In this document: positions 1-11,884 of the stretch, piece after piece
How the letters are laid out: the number at the start of each line of letters is the position of its first letter
Numbering within the stretch: the stretch's first letter is position 1
Position numbers and translations under genes: made by a program
DNA from: Xylogone sp. PMI_703
Taxonomy: Eukaryota; Ascomycota; Leotiomycetes
Direction: 5' to 3'
Length of the DNA: 64,000 bases
Assembly (NCBI GenBank): GCA_021399445.1
Contig: JAJTUQ010000001.1
Location: 1,178,001 to 1,242,000 of the forward strand
The notes under the pieces: model-generated
Databases searched by the model: none
What the model was told of the DNA's origin: nothing
Seen by the model: only the letters and a program-made list of their open reading frames with translations

Positions 1-132
1 GAGGGAAAATAAAAAGAATACAAAAAAATACCAAAAAAATCAAAAAATCAAAACCACGCATCTAGACCTACACTGAGGGAGAGGAGAAACATACTGCTCA
101 CGCCGAGAGATAGGGAGGAGACAAACCACAAA

Positions 133-1503
133 ATGACTTACGCCAAACCTCGTCTTTGTAGAATCTCGCCGAAAGAACTATGGGTACATTATATCTCGAA
201 ATCATGTCGTCTGAGGAGACAGTCGACTACAAAGCAGCCAACTGCAGAGCAACCGGCTACAAAGCAGCCAAGTACAGAGCAATCAGCTCAAAAGCAATCC
301 CTTACTGTCTCGCCAGTTAGAGTACATACTTCCACATCTCCTACAACTTCAACTTCTCCCTCTATCGTCTCGCCGGTTAGGGGACATGTTTCTGCATCCC
401 CTACAACTCCAACTACTCCCTCTAATCCTCACCCGACACGATTACTTGACTTACCCGTCGACATCATCATCTGCATAGCAGATCATTTACCACCGCAATC
501 CGCAGCTCTCTTCGCCTATGTCTGTAAGCAAGCCTCTAAACAGTTCCGCCTGGCAATAGGGAGCCGATACGATCGAAAATTGAGGAAACAAAAGAAGCAC
601 GAGAAATTTTGTGAATATTTGGAAATCATAGGCCGTGAAATGCCGGGGAAAATTGCCTGCTGTCATTGTAAAATGTACCATGACATCGCCGAGGCTAAAG
701 CTCACCTGCCCAACCATCGAACCATATGCTCCTTTAGCAATGACTTGTCACTCGAACATTATAGGGCATGTGAAATCTGGGATTCTGGCAACCAGGTAAA
801 TTACTTCTTGTCTAAGGGCTTCAGCACCGTCATCTTCCGTATGGCTATGAAACAATACCGGGAAGGAAGGGAGTTTGAGCATCTTTTTGCATTATTATCG
901 GAGACTTCAGAGCAGATAGCAGCTAGTGGCTGTTGCGAATATACCTCAAAGCGATTCCGAATTGAGAATGGCAGACTGATATTACGTGAATTGAACATTT
1001 ACTATTTCCCGTTAGTAATTGAAGATTTGAGAAATGGTCCATTGTATATAACTGGTGCCAAATGTCCGCACGGCTCCGTGTGTGGGAAATGGAACCCAGC
1101 TCGTAACACCATTGGGAATTTTGTGGGGAGGTTTGGTCAAGTACAGCGGTGCAAAGATTGTCACAAGGACTTCCGTGTCGACATGAAGCAGATACCCGAG
1201 AGCAAAGATAAGTGTGGAACCTGCATGGTTCTAGTCACATCCTGGAAAGACCTAGGAGAAGGGGTGCTTTGCAATGACCCCGTGTTTCTCTCTCACATTC
1301 GATACAAAGACCACCTGCAACATCGTCAGATCAACCACACTTGTCACCAGCTTGGGTCAATCGCCGAAGCCTTTGAGCACAGCGAGAGCTTTGAGGTCGA
1401 TCGCATCGTGAAAGGGGAACTTTTGGACCGGTTACATGCCAAAGCCACGTCTGGAGCTTGGACGCAGGCTTATAAAGCGCATGGATTATTTGGGAGATCG
1501 TGA
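133..1503 (+). CDS. F-box-like protein with N-terminal tandem repeats and Cys-rich C-terminal half
   Basis: Single-exon frame of 456 residues with an ATG start. Residues about 100-135 (LLDLPVDIIICIADHLPP...) resemble an F-box: a conserved LxLPxDIxxxIxxxL helix. That would make it a substrate-recognition subunit of an SCF ubiquitin ligase. Before it lies a Ser/Thr/Pro/Gln-rich stretch made of two sets of tandem repeats. After it come several Cys pairs (CCHC near residue 177, CPHGSVC, CKDC, CGTC) that could bind metal, although I recognise no named zinc-finger family. Fungal genomes carry large, fast-evolving sets of such F-box proteins. The F-box call rests on one motif only, and the substrate is unknown. 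Confidence 0.65.
   Translation: MTYAKPRLCRISPKELWVHYISKSCRLRRQSTTKQPTAEQPATKQPSTEQSAQKQSLTVSPVRVHTSTSPTTSTSPSIVSPVRGHVSASPTTPTTPSNPHPTRLLDLPVDIIICIADHLPPQSAALFAYVCKQASKQFRLAIGSRYDRKLRKQKKHEKFCEYLEIIGREMPGKIACCHCKMYHDIAEAKAHLPNHRTICSFSNDLSLEHYRACEIWDSGNQVNYFLSKGFSTVIFRMAMKQYREGREFEHLFALLSETSEQIAASGCCEYTSKRFRIENGRLILRELNIYYFPLVIEDLRNGPLYITGAKCPHGSVCGKWNPARNTIGNFVGRFGQVQRCKDCHKDFRVDMKQIPESKDKCGTCMVLVTSWKDLGEGVLCNDPVFLSHIRYKDHLQHRQINHTCHQLGSIAEAFEHSESFEVDRIVKGELLDRLHAKATSGAWTQAYKAHGLFGRS
228..287 (+). repeat. Two tandem 30-bp units inside the F-box-like gene
   Basis: Two near-identical 30-bp units starting ctacaaagcagcca lie head to tail at 228-257 and 258-287, with a partial third unit after them. 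The period is a multiple of three, so the frame is kept and the protein gains Lys-Gln-Pro/Ser-Thr-Glu-Gln type repeats. Confidence 0.75.
307..426 (+). repeat. Two tandem 60-bp units inside the F-box-like gene
   Basis: Units at 307-366 and 367-426 both begin gtctcgcc and can be aligned along their full length with scattered substitutions. Each encodes about 20 residues of the form SPVRxHxSxSPTT. The period is in frame. Copy number could vary between strains. Confidence 0.8.
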
Positions 1504-3341
1504 GAGTAAGTCTGGAAAGGATAGGAGGGCAGCAGAGAGAACCCGCAGTGGGCACAGTCAAAGAGAGAAGAGGCGTCATCAGCTATTATTACCAGTACAG
1601 AACGATTCATGGGCTACAGTATTAATTAGTTATTACTAGCGCACCGTTGCGCCCCAAATTGTCCCGTCATTGGAGGATTTCAGGAAGCAGGATAGGATGG
1701 GATAGGATAGAATAGGATACGATTAGATTTAGAGTCGCAATAATAATGGTTAGATAGCCTCTCACTACTTACGACAATCTTGACCTGCGTATAAAAACGA
1801 TAGCTCTGCATATATTGACAAGGCCCTTGGCAGACGCGTCCCAGGAATGGAGACTGCAGGGTGAGCAGAAGACTACAGTGCATGAATGAACTGGACTGGA
1901 CAGCCTCGCCTTCGAAGCCACGTTCTTTTCTTCCTTTGTATTAATTACTCTATGCGGCGATCACACATACTGAATACAGAACAACTACTTATACCGTTTC
2001 ACAGGTACATGAACAATTAAGTCAATAGTTAGCTAAATCGTTACCCAAAGCACCGGTGAGAAGTTTTAGTTATCGCCAGTGTCACGGCGACTCGGCTCTC
2101 CAAAACACTCCAGCGAGGAATCCGCACCTTCCCTTACACTGGGTCCCTTAAGTATAATAATCACAGCCAACGGAGCCAAGAAACGAAATACGGGGATGAC
2201 GATTCTTAATCATTCTGTACTGCTGCAGAGAGCCATGGGGCTTACCAGGTTTCTGAATAAGACTTAGGGCCTGTAATTAATCTTGGATCCATATCGAGTC
2301 AAATCTGGTCCTGAAACTGTACTCTATGGTCATATCGTGATAATCGATGTCACTAGTCAACTTATAGGCGAAGAGTAGGATTAGAGTGGAAGCCGACGCG
2401 GGTATAAAAGTGTCGTAACAGACCTGCTATTCTCAACTAAGTCAATGAAACCTACTATTACTGTAATTCCCTTTTAGATAAACGACTAGTGAAAGGACTT
2501 ATGTCAAGCCAAAGAGATATATATTGATATAAGCAACCAGGCAACTGGAGTTCTTTCCGTTATTAGAACTTATATTTGGTGAAACAGCGGTCATGACTGT
2601 GGCCAGCTTTATCAATCAATAGAGGTGCCAATTGCAACTCACAGATTCAAGATTCTTAATCAAGGAAAGAGTGAAAACAGAATACGAAAATTGGATACGC
2701 TCGGAGAATAGTCAATTCCATTACATCTACTGCTGACCAGGCCCAGAAAAATTTAAGTAGACTCATGTTTCAGTGAGTTCGGAGGTGATAGTTAGTCAAC
2801 TAAACTCTGTTAGTGAAATCCTACATATTGTAGTGCTCAGCAGAGTTTAAAACTGTACGCTTCATGAAAAGTAGCCTACATGGAATCGTTAGCATTATCA
2901 CTTATTGTGACCCCTATATTTGCTTGTAGTCTCACAGTTAGTAGACTAACATACTTTTAAATTATTATATGAGATTATAAGAATCACATACAGCGTACAG
3001 AATTGCAGATATATCAATATCGCTGTTAACGATACAAAAGGGTTTACAATTAAGACTCTAATGATTATATATCTCAAACTTTATGTGTAATGCTCGTACA
3101 AAGCTTGCTTTACGTCATCCGGTAATTAGTTCCACTGACTGACAGAATTGGCAAACGCTGGAGACTGCCATACATGTAAGCGAGAACGCCGAGGATTATA
3201 TCAGGATTATAAAGATATCTCACGAACGATTTCGGCAGGGATAATCCTGTAAATGCTACTCAGTCAAGTCAAAAGCCGCTTACATAAGTACTTTCGTTTC
3301 ATAAGCAGGAGGCTTCGAGTGCAAACTATCCTTAACTAAGT

Positions 3342-3376
3342 TGGCGGACTCTTGGAATACCCGTAATCCTCCGCCA
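3342..3376. promoter_or_regulatory. Inverted repeat TGGCGGA / TCCGCCA upstream of the secreted hydrolase
   Basis: Perfect 7-bp arms at 3342-3348 and 3370-3376, separated by 21 bp. Each arm contains a CGG triplet in opposite orientation, the general shape of a Zn(II)2Cys6 dimer site. It lies about 250 bp before the start codon at 3624. The function is inferred from shape and position only. Confidence 0.3.
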
Positions 3377-3532
3377 GTGTATTATAAATCAAGCCGCCGA
3401 ATGTCAACTCCATGGAGTTTTCGAGTGACACTGACCTCTGTCTTGGAGGTACAGCCGTTGGAACCCACTAGACAATGAGAATATTTGCACGATGATATTC
3501 AAAAGTTAAGTAGTTGATTATCATACTTAGCA

Positions 3533-3542
3533 GTATATATAC
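3533..3542 (+). promoter_or_regulatory. TATA-like element for the secreted hydrolase
   Basis: The sequence gtatatatac lies about 85 bp upstream of the start codon at 3624, a usual spacing for a fungal TATA element. AT-rich surroundings make a chance match possible. Confidence 0.35.
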
Positions 3543-3623
3543 TACCTGATGTTTCTTCACTCCTTTCCATTGTTCTCATATCACTAGGTTTATTAAGTGA
3601 GTTGATCCTATCACACTTACGCC

Positions 3624-4730
3624 ATGTATTCAATTTCTTATCTACCTGTTATTTTTTCAGCACTTGCTTGGATAAGTTCTGTCCAGGCTCTCACAAATTT
3701 CGATGACTGGGCACACCAAAGAGTAGCTCTCCAGGATGTTAGCATTCATTTCCGTTATGCCGGGCATGGCCCTCCTCTCCTTCTAGTCCACGGCAACCCT
3801 CAGTTCAGTCTGACATGGCGCATCATTGGCCCGATTCTGGCAGAAAAGTTCACGGTAATAGCACCTGATAATCGTGGCGCTGGCGACTCTTCATTACCTC
3901 CGGATGGAAATTACAGCGCTATGGCCTCGGCTGCGGATCTCAAAGGCGTTTTAGACTTTCTTAACATCAGCTCGGCATATGTAGTCTCACACGATAAGGG
4001 TGCCGGCATGGCAACTGCATTAGCAGTGGCACATCCATCTCTAGTGAAGAGCTTGACCGTTATGGAGTATGCTCTTCCTGGCTTCGGTTACGAAGCTGCT
4101 CAAGCTCCAGTACCATCCTGGGACTTATACGCAAATTGGCAGTTGGCATTCTTTTCGGTTCCAGACGCAGCTGAATTCTTCATATCCGGAAAAGAAAAGC
4201 AGATGCTGGAATGGTACTTCTATCATGGAAGTTATTCCGGCCCTACCAGCTTCTCGGAAGACGTAGTAAATAGGTATACCAGCTCGATTTCGAAACCTGG
4301 ATTCTTGAGAGCAATGCTTGGACCATTTGATAACCGGGCTGTTGCCGCGGATGCCAGCCTCTTCAAGGGAACTATTGGTAAGAAACCTTTGGACACGCCA
4401 ATGTTAGCCATGGGAGGAGAAGCAAGCTTCGGATCGGCGACTCAATTGATCTGGCAAAATGTATCCAGTAATCTAGAAGTGGATGTTATTCCCAAGGCCG
4501 GACACTGGATAGGTTTGTGATACACCTACTCTTGCTGGTTCTCTGGCACTGACTTTGTTTTGATTTTAGCTGATGAGAATCCAACGTGGACTGCGTCTCG
4601 TATATTACGTTTCCTAGAGCAAGATCGCTCCCCTCCAGCATCAGTGAATCTATCGCATTTGACCGACAAAGTAACTCTTACCGTAGGTTACTATGGCACC
4701 CTGGCAAATGCCGCTTTAGCCAATGCATAA
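3624..4730 (+). CDS. Secreted alpha/beta hydrolase, epoxide-hydrolase-like
   Basis: Two exons, 3624-4512 and 4570-4730, joined by a GT..AG intron with phase kept, give 349 residues. The first exon alone stops right after GHWI; splicing restores the family-typical GHWIADENP and a full C-terminal helix. Residues 1-22 look like a signal peptide (MYSISYLPVIFSALAWISSVQA). HGNP at 56-59 is the oxyanion-hole motif. SHDKG places Asp124 at the nucleophile elbow, as in epoxide hydrolases and haloalkane dehalogenases rather than Ser esterases. His294 in GHW is the catalytic base. The cap region contains Tyr-rich YFYHGSY. It probably opens an epoxide or a similar electrophile outside the cell or in the secretory pathway. 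The substrate is unknown. Confidence 0.88.
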
Positions 4731-5289
4731 TTTGATCTGCGCTCCTAGTCAAGTGGGCTTGCTGTAGGGAACTTACACCCATTTTCCTATTCATCTGTAT
4801 TCTTATAACAAATTTTTTGATAATATCTCTCTTCCAAGTTAGCTATAATTAGAATTGTGCGTTCTTTATGTAGTTTCTTTGCCCTCTTATATGTGTGAAC
4901 TTGAGTTTCTCTTTCGATAGAATTGAGCCCCTTCTTTGATTTAAATAGAATAGAAATGCAAAATGGAGAATGATTTGAAGGATAACAATAAAGTAGCAAG
5001 CATTGCTTGTAAGTGTATTGTTAATGCAGCTAAGGGTCAGCTTCAATTTAATGCCACACTGGATTTGTCTCAAGGAGAGGCAGTACATTCGTCAGATTGC
5101 CTTCATATTTTATTTCAGATCATATGTCAAAATACTATATAGCTAACCCCTTTGTAGTACAGTAGCACTGCGTTCCATATTGGGCATGATCATATCTTTT
5201 GGTTCTATTTCGCTGGGCTACAAAGCGCCAGTAACTACGAGTGAGAGGGGGTATATACAAATGTTACAGATTTACCTAGTTGTAGGACC
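4731..5289. other. AT-rich 3' intergenic region between convergent genes
   Basis: This 559-bp stretch separates the 3' ends of the hydrolase (plus strand) and the Rmd1-like gene (minus strand). It should hold both polyadenylation regions. I see no gene or clear repeat. Confidence 0.6.
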
Positions 5290-6570
5290 TTATTCCTGTG
5301 ATGTCTTCTTCTTTCCCATCCTTTCTCTCCACTCTTTACGGAGTGCAAACACCACCTCGACAGCAATAAGCAGGATAATGATCCACTCTAGTTCAATGCT
5401 GTGTTTTTCACTCATAGTCTGCCTCAGAATGCTTGCTATTTCTTGAGCGTAGTCCATCTTCTCATTGAGAGCTTTGATCCGAACGCCAACATCCAGCGCT
5501 CTACCAACTTGTTCATAGTAGCCCTCTAAGCCTAGCTCATATCTGCTATCCCAGAATATATCTGGCAGAGAATCGGTCAGTTCTGAGTAGTGATTGAGCT
5601 GTGCACGGAGTTCTAGAAGTTCTCCGGTCTTCTTTAACATTCCTCTTCGATTTAATGGTAAGCGACGGCCTTGCGCAAGGAGTGTAGGTATTGTTCTTGT
5701 TGATTCGAAATACTTAGTCAACATTGTCTCCAGCACTGCAAGTTTCGTTGATCGGGCTAAGCCCGAAGAAAATGCTATCTTTGCAAGAGTTGTATCCACT
5801 CTGGGGCTATAAAGTATAAGTAAGGATGGCAATGCTTGGAGCAAAATTATATGGAGGCCTTACTTCAGTTCTCCGTCATTTTGTGCTTCTCGTTTTGTTC
5901 CAAGGACAATTACATCTCCCTTGACGGCACTATTATCCCGTGTATCATCCTCGTTATATTCCAAGTCTTCTTTCTCTATGTTTCGTACATGTGGATTCAC
6001 TGCTGCAGGTAGCAACATTTTCGTGGCTAGATCTAGAACAACATCTTCAGGAAGAGACCACGCCACTACACTTCCGGAAGGGAAGACAAATATGTCCCCA
6101 TTGTTGACGCCTCGAGTATGAACAACTTGATCCGAATCGAATCCAGTATTATCTGGATCTATTGTGAATCCATGCGATCGCAGAATCTGGCACACTGCGT
6201 CCATATCAAACTGATCAGCTGCTGATATAGCAATCACTCTGTTCTGGCCCTGTCGATCAACTGATGCATCCTCTTTTCGTAGTGCTGCATCACGAGATCT
6301 TTGGGCTTCAGCAGCCACTCGTCGTAACGATGTTTTCCCTGCTGGAGCTCTTGATGCCTTTCGTTGTGGAATTGGGGCTTCATTAAGCGGGGTGTCTTTT
6401 GCTGGGGCAGGTGCCTGAAAATTTGAAGGTGATGAGAAGAAGGTCCGCCGGCGGAGAGCTTGAGGTTGGTGTGTGCTACGAAATAGACGTAGACATTGTG
6501 GACAGTTATTTTGAGCTACCTGTCGTGTCGCCGCAGATGACAGCTGCTTGAAGCTATTTGAGACAATCAT
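5290..6570 (-). CDS. DUF155 / Rmd1-family protein, mitochondrial RMND1 (Mrx10)-like
   Basis: Two exons on the minus strand, 6570-5864 and 5806-5290, with a GTAAGG..TTATAG intron, give 407 residues. The chosen ATG begins MIVSNSFKQLSSAATRQVAQ, a basic, Ser-rich presequence that suggests mitochondrial import; a longer in-frame upstream extension exists but is less convincing. The central part (RVIAISAADQFDMDAVCQIL, later DIFVFPSGSVVAWSLPED) and the C-terminal part (ARSTKLAVLE, RRLPLNRRGML, PDIFWDS, ALNEKMDYA) follow the Rmd1/RMND1 (DUF155) pattern. A single membrane segment lies near the C-terminus (WIIILLIAVEVVFAL). Mitochondrial members support mitochondrial translation at the inner membrane; non-mitochondrial paralogues also exist. 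It is divergent from VPS41 across 427 bp. Confidence 0.88.
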
Positions 6571-6997
6571 TGATTGCAGGGAATGCGCGGCGCATGCTTC
6601 TCTGGGTTGACTGATGGAGTAATTTTTGAAGCTATGACGGCACTTTCTTGAGCATGTCAGAAATATTACGGTGGACTGCAATAATGGTACGGTCGAAATT
6701 GATCCGTGAGCACCAGGAACTACATAACATGAGGGCTTCGAGGAAGACCAAGAGCTTTGTAATAACACATATAGTATGACATTAGGTGATTCTTTCAGCT
6801 GAAACTATTGTTTGAATCAAGAACGTCTATGCACGGTCAAACCAGATGGTCGTTGAGTGAATTAGAGACGAACAGCTCTAACCGGCTACCGTAATCTTGC
6901 TGCCGCGGTACCTTATCGTTAGATAGCTCCACCGTTGACGTTGCGAATGGAGCTATCCCTGTTACAACGCAGCAGATGTGATTGAGAGCGCGCCGCC
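6571..6997. promoter_or_regulatory. Shared divergent promoter region, Rmd1-like gene and VPS41
   Basis: 427 bp between two divergent start codons (6570 minus, 6998 plus). Both 5' untranslated regions and promoters must fit here. No clear TATA element was seen. Confidence 0.5.
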
Positions 6998-9900
6998 ATG
7001 GCAGAGGACTCTGAGGCACGGGCAGAGTCCAAGGATCTGCTTCCACAAGAGAAGAAAGAACTAGACAAACCCGGCAAAAATGAAGAGGAAGGAAAGAGCG
7101 AAGCTGGCACTGATGGGGAGGTCGACGAGGACGAGGAAGACGAGGATGATGATGAGGATGATGAGGACGACGACGACGAGCCTAAGCTCAAGTATGCTAG
7201 GATGACTAGCCATCTAGGTCCCGTATACAGGAACGGAGATGCTACAAGCACGTTCCTGGTCGCTGGCGACAAGATGGTAGTGTAGTCCTATACCGACCGC
7301 CATGTTCGTGAAGCTAACAACTCTATAGTACATCGGAACACATAATGGAAATATTGTGAGTTTGAGAGCGGTCTTTCGAGCTATCTATGGCTGTGCAATA
7401 CTAATCTTCTGAGTGTAGCATGTAGTTTCCTTACCATCCTTCCAGTCCGTTCGAGTATACCACGCGCATTCCGCCTCGATTTCAAGCGTATCGATATCTC
7501 CATTACCTCCGCCTCTTCCCACGGCCGTCCCTGAAGCTATCGCAAGAGTAGCTGTCCAGTCTCAGAGCGGCGTTAGAACACCTTCGATCGCGTCAGAAGC
7601 TTCCGTAACCCCTACTCGAGCGGCCCGCACACCGCAGCCAGTGCCAAACATACCCTCGAATCAAATTTACATTGCCAGCTCGTCAATCGATGGAAAGGTT
7701 TGTGTGGCTTCTCTTGTTGATACAAAGGATGTACATCTTAGGGATTTTGCGAGACCAGTGCAGGCGGTGGCTCTATCACCAGATTACAAGAATGACCGGA
7801 CGTATCTCTCAGGCGGGATGGCTGGTAACCTGGTGTTGACCACTGGTGCTAGACCGGGAAGCAGCACTACCACTACCACCGGGACTTATTCAGCTACGGC
7901 GACCGGTTTACTTGGATCTCTTGGACTAAGTGCGAATAATGGAAAAGATACTGTACTACATTACGGGGAAGGACCTATTAGCACCATCAAGTGGTCCTTG
8001 TCAGGCAAATACGTTGTTTGGGTTAATGAAATGGGTATTAAGATCTTGCGGTCGCACTTACACTTGGATCCTGCCGATACTGAGGGAGCATGGAAACGAA
8101 TTGCTCACATTGATCGGCCCGAAGAAGGTAACTGGGGCGAAATGGCTACCGTTTGGAAAGCACGGGCAGAATGGATCGATGAGAGTAATCTTGAAAACGA
8201 CGAGGAACGCAGTGATAGTGCAGCCGAATCAAGGCTAAAGCAGGCTTTTAAGACTCATAACGATATGGAGAAGTTATTAGTCGGATGGGGAAGTAAGATT
8301 TGGATTGTTAACGTCAATCCTGGAGGCGTTGGTAAAGGCAAAGAGGCCGGTGAAAGGACTCTTGGAAGTGCTGATATTGTTAAGATGTAAGCATAAATTC
8401 TCGTTGTAATGGCCATTTTCTTGCTAACCGTTATAGATTGCGGATGGATTGTATCGTTTCTGGATTGTCGCTATATACCCCAACTCTACTTTTAGTACTT
8501 GCATATATTCCTGCGGAGGACGAAGATGACGAGGAGGAGACTCAGAAAGGCAAAGAACCCGCTTCAGCAATGGGCCATAAATCTAAGGGTTCAACAGCCT
8601 CTTCAAGTAGCGAGCCAAGGGGTGGTATAACTCGTCGACGGAACGCTCTTTCGCCGGAGCTTCGAATATTAGATTTGGTGTCCTCCCAAGAAGTTGATAC
8701 TGATGGCCTATCTGTCAGTAGATACGAGAGACTATCGTCATCGGATTATCATCTGGGAGTCTTACCTGCAGCACGCACTGCTCAGGCAGCCCCGACCCCG
8801 CGTGGAGCGCTGGAAGCATTGAGTGGCATGGGAAGTGGCATGTGGAATGCTACTATCAATGCCACAATGAATGCAACAGCCCTACTTAGCTCTGCTGCAA
8901 GCATTCATAGTGGTGGCAGCGGGGGAGATACAGCTTCTAGCAAGCGAGTGAGTACTACGGGCAGTGTGCGACCTGGGCATCGTCGCGTTCAGTCAGCGCA
9001 TCCTCATATGAAACCTCCTGGAATGAAGATATTTATTCATAGTCCATATGACTGCGTGCTTGCAACTAAACGAGATCTCTCGGATCACTTGGCCTGGCTT
9101 TTGGAGCATGACGAAAACCAAAAGGCCTGGGAATTGGTTGACAACCACCCCGAAGTCATCTCATCGTCAGTCGAAAAACTTGCAGAAATTGGTCCAGGTA
9201 CACCGGAACGATCGCAGTTTGATGATTTCTATGATGAAAGCACTTCCGCCGGAGATGCTGCGGCTCGTGTAATTGACTCCGCCGTTGAGAAAGAAAAGCG
9301 TCGTATTGGCGAGTTATGGATACAGCAGTTGATCGATCAAGGCAGTTGGGTAGAAGCAGGAAAAGTGTGCGGGAAGGTCTTGGGGACTTCTTCTCGTTGG
9401 GAACACTGGGTCTGGACTTTTGCCGGCGCAAAAAAATTCGATGAGATTACCAACTTCATACCGACTCAGATGAAGCCACGGCTACCAACTACGATATATG
9501 ATGTGGTCTTAGGTCACTATATCGCCCATAACCGCCCCCGAGTCAAGGAGCTACTAGAAGTCTGGTCTCCGGACCTACTTGATGTCAAGAGTGTAATAAC
9601 AGCATTAGAGACTCAGCTAGACTTTGGCGATATCAGAGAAGATAGCGTTGAAGATGGAGAGGTGGGTAGAGATTGGCGGATTGTGATGGAGTGTTTGGGC
9701 AAACTTTATGTCGCGGATGGACGCCCAAGAGATGCACTGAAGTGTTACATCAAACTTCATGATGCTGATAATGCTATGAGCCTGATAAAGCAGTATCACC
9801 TCATTGACGCCATATCGGATGACATTCCTACTTTTATCTTGCTGCGAGTTTCGAAAGAACAGACTCGTAGTGCATCTATCGAAGAACTTCAAGAAGCCTC

Positions 9901-11058
9901 TTCGGAAGCCATTTCTTTACTGGTAGAGGAAGCACAACACGGATTGCTCAGCCCGGAGATTGTAGTGGAACAATTAGAGGACAATGGGTTAAGTCTGTAT
10001 CTATTTTTCTTCCTAAAGGAACTATGGGTAGGTGAAGGACTCGAAGAACATCCTGGCGGAAACAAGGAGAGACTGGTTGCCGAGAGTCGGGCTTTGGTCG
10101 ATAGTGTTGCAGATCTAACTATGCAGCTATTTGCCTCGTACGACCGAGCTTTGCTTATGGACTTTCTGAAGTCTTCAACCTATTACACCTTCGAAAAGGT
10201 AAGATGCGTTGTCGCTGGTGAAACTTTGGAAAGAAGGCTAATCCATGGCTTTACTAGGCGACCCAGGAATGCGAAGAACGCGATTACATCCCAGAGCTTG
10301 TGTACCTATATTCCAAGACCGGCCAGACAAAGCGTGCTCTGTACCTCATCATTGACAAACTCGCCGATGTGTCTCAGGCAATCGCATTTGCAAAGGAGCA
10401 AGATGACCAAGACCTCTGGGAAGACCTGCTGGATTATTCCATGGACAAGCCACGGTTCATCCGGGGGCTTCTGGAAGAAGTGGGCACCGCCATCAACCCG
10501 ATTACACTGGTGCGGCGCATTCCGGAAGGCTTAGAGATCGAAGGGCTGAGGGACGGGCTCAGTCGAATGATTAAGGAACACGAGATCCAGCACAGCATCA
10601 GCTTTGGAGTTGCGAAGGTGCTGCGGGGCGAAGTGACGGCAGCGCAGGACACGCTCCGAGCCGGGCAGCGGAAGGCGATCAGATTCGATGTGGTGCACAA
10701 GGCTGTCGACCACGTTGATGTGGAGGCTGCGGACGTCCCACCGACCACGACAACAGCAACGCAGCCCGATCTTCCAGAACACACCCACGAGCCGCCGCAG
10801 CCTGGCCATTGCGTGGGCTGTCGAGAGCCTTTCACGGAAAACGAGAGTGAGACGCTGGTTGGGTTTGCCTGTGGGCACGTCTTCCACCTATCGCACCTGC
10901 TGAGCTACAAGAATCCCGAGCGCCCAGTCACCCCGCCAGCGGTCGAGCTGGATGAGAATGGGGAGTTTGTGCAGACGCACAGCATTGGGGCCAAGGTCAC
11001 GCATGCCCGACTCTTGAGGGACCAGATCCGCGATGGATGTCCCGTTTGTACCGTATAG
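6998..11058 (+). CDS. VPS41: Vps41, HOPS tethering complex subunit
   Basis: Five exons: 6998-7279, 7329-7355, 7419-8386, 8437-10198 and 10258-11058, all phase-consistent, giving about 1279 residues. The first donor could also be at 7277, removing one Val. The protein starts with a very acidic tail (Asp/Glu run at about residues 42-62), then KLKYARM and a beta-propeller region (IGTHNGNIHVVSLPSFQ, IYIASSSIDGKVCVASL). A long helical repeat region follows (AIAFAKEQDDQDLWEDLLDY, KPRFIRGLLEEVG). It ends with a RING-H2-like finger near residues 1196-1278 (CVGC..CGHVFHLSH..CPVC). Vps41 acts with Vps39, Vps33 and others in tethering and fusion at the vacuole. The acidic tail is longer than in yeast or human Vps41. 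Confidence 0.96.
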
Positions 11059-11884
11059 AAGAGGGAAAATGGCTATTTCTTATTTTACGATGACATGTAT
11101 TTACTGTACCCTACTACGGTATTACCTAGAGAGCATCTAGAGAGAGAGTACCTAGAATGTACCTCCAGTATGTGAGCAACAACCACAGAGATCCACAATT
11201 GCGACAAAGCAACACAGAGTACATCCTCTATTCTTTTCATTTTAGAAGCGCTATTTTCTTTTTTACTTCTTTTCTTTTTCCTTTTTCTTCTCCAGCATAT
11301 CAGAGTTAAATTTGAGGCGATCCCCAGGCAGAGGAGCCCAATAGGCACCACTGGACCCGAAATGAGCGGCTCCACTGCTCTGTTGTCTTGCCAGCGAATT
11401 TTCACCCACAGCCCGGACCCTATACTGGACCCATTAAGAGACTTGAAAGAGAGCGAATGACAGCAACAGAAGCCGCGATGGGCATAACTCAGGAATCCAG
11501 GAATCAGCATGGCACGCCCGCCCCAGTGCCCAACGCGCTGCCAAATTGCCATGTTGACGTGTCATTGACCAACCGTCTTCGGCCACTGTGGGACTCTGCG
11601 ACCAACCCCTGGCTGCCAGCGGGCCGCCCACTAGCCCGAAAGAGGTAGATTGTAAACAACCTCCGGCGAGGGTCTCCATATATCTGTAATTTCGACCTCC
11701 TATGCCACCTTTTCTTCATGATCGCATTTCTGGAACGCTGTTCTGGTTTCTCTACAGCGTGACTTGGATATATGCTTGCAGCCTTGCCTGCTCACTGTAT
11801 AGTTAACAAACTATAGAACTCTCCCGAGACTTTTACGAGTCATTCCGAAAAAATATATACGCTATTGCACACCGCCACCCCGCA
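11059..11884. other. Intergenic region: VPS41 3' end and promoter of the coiled-coil gene
   Basis: 826 bp. A pyrimidine-rich tract lies at about 11252-11295, and an AT-rich element aaaaaatatatacgc sits about 35 bp before the next start codon. Short frames on both strands show no family features. Confidence 0.5.

Larger units (their letters stand above)
1504..3623. other. AT-rich intergenic region of 2.1 kb
   Basis: No frame here looks like a gene: the longest are under 70 codons and resemble no family I know. The sequence is AT-rich with frequent stops in all frames, and could be decayed repeat DNA. The last 300 bp should contain the promoter of the downstream secreted hydrolase; a short inverted repeat and a TATA-like element there are listed separately. 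Confidence 0.6.

Noticed and set aside
6919..7272. Minus-strand frame with a long poly-Ser run
   Set aside because: The Ser run is the antisense of the Asp/Glu codon run at the start of VPS41.
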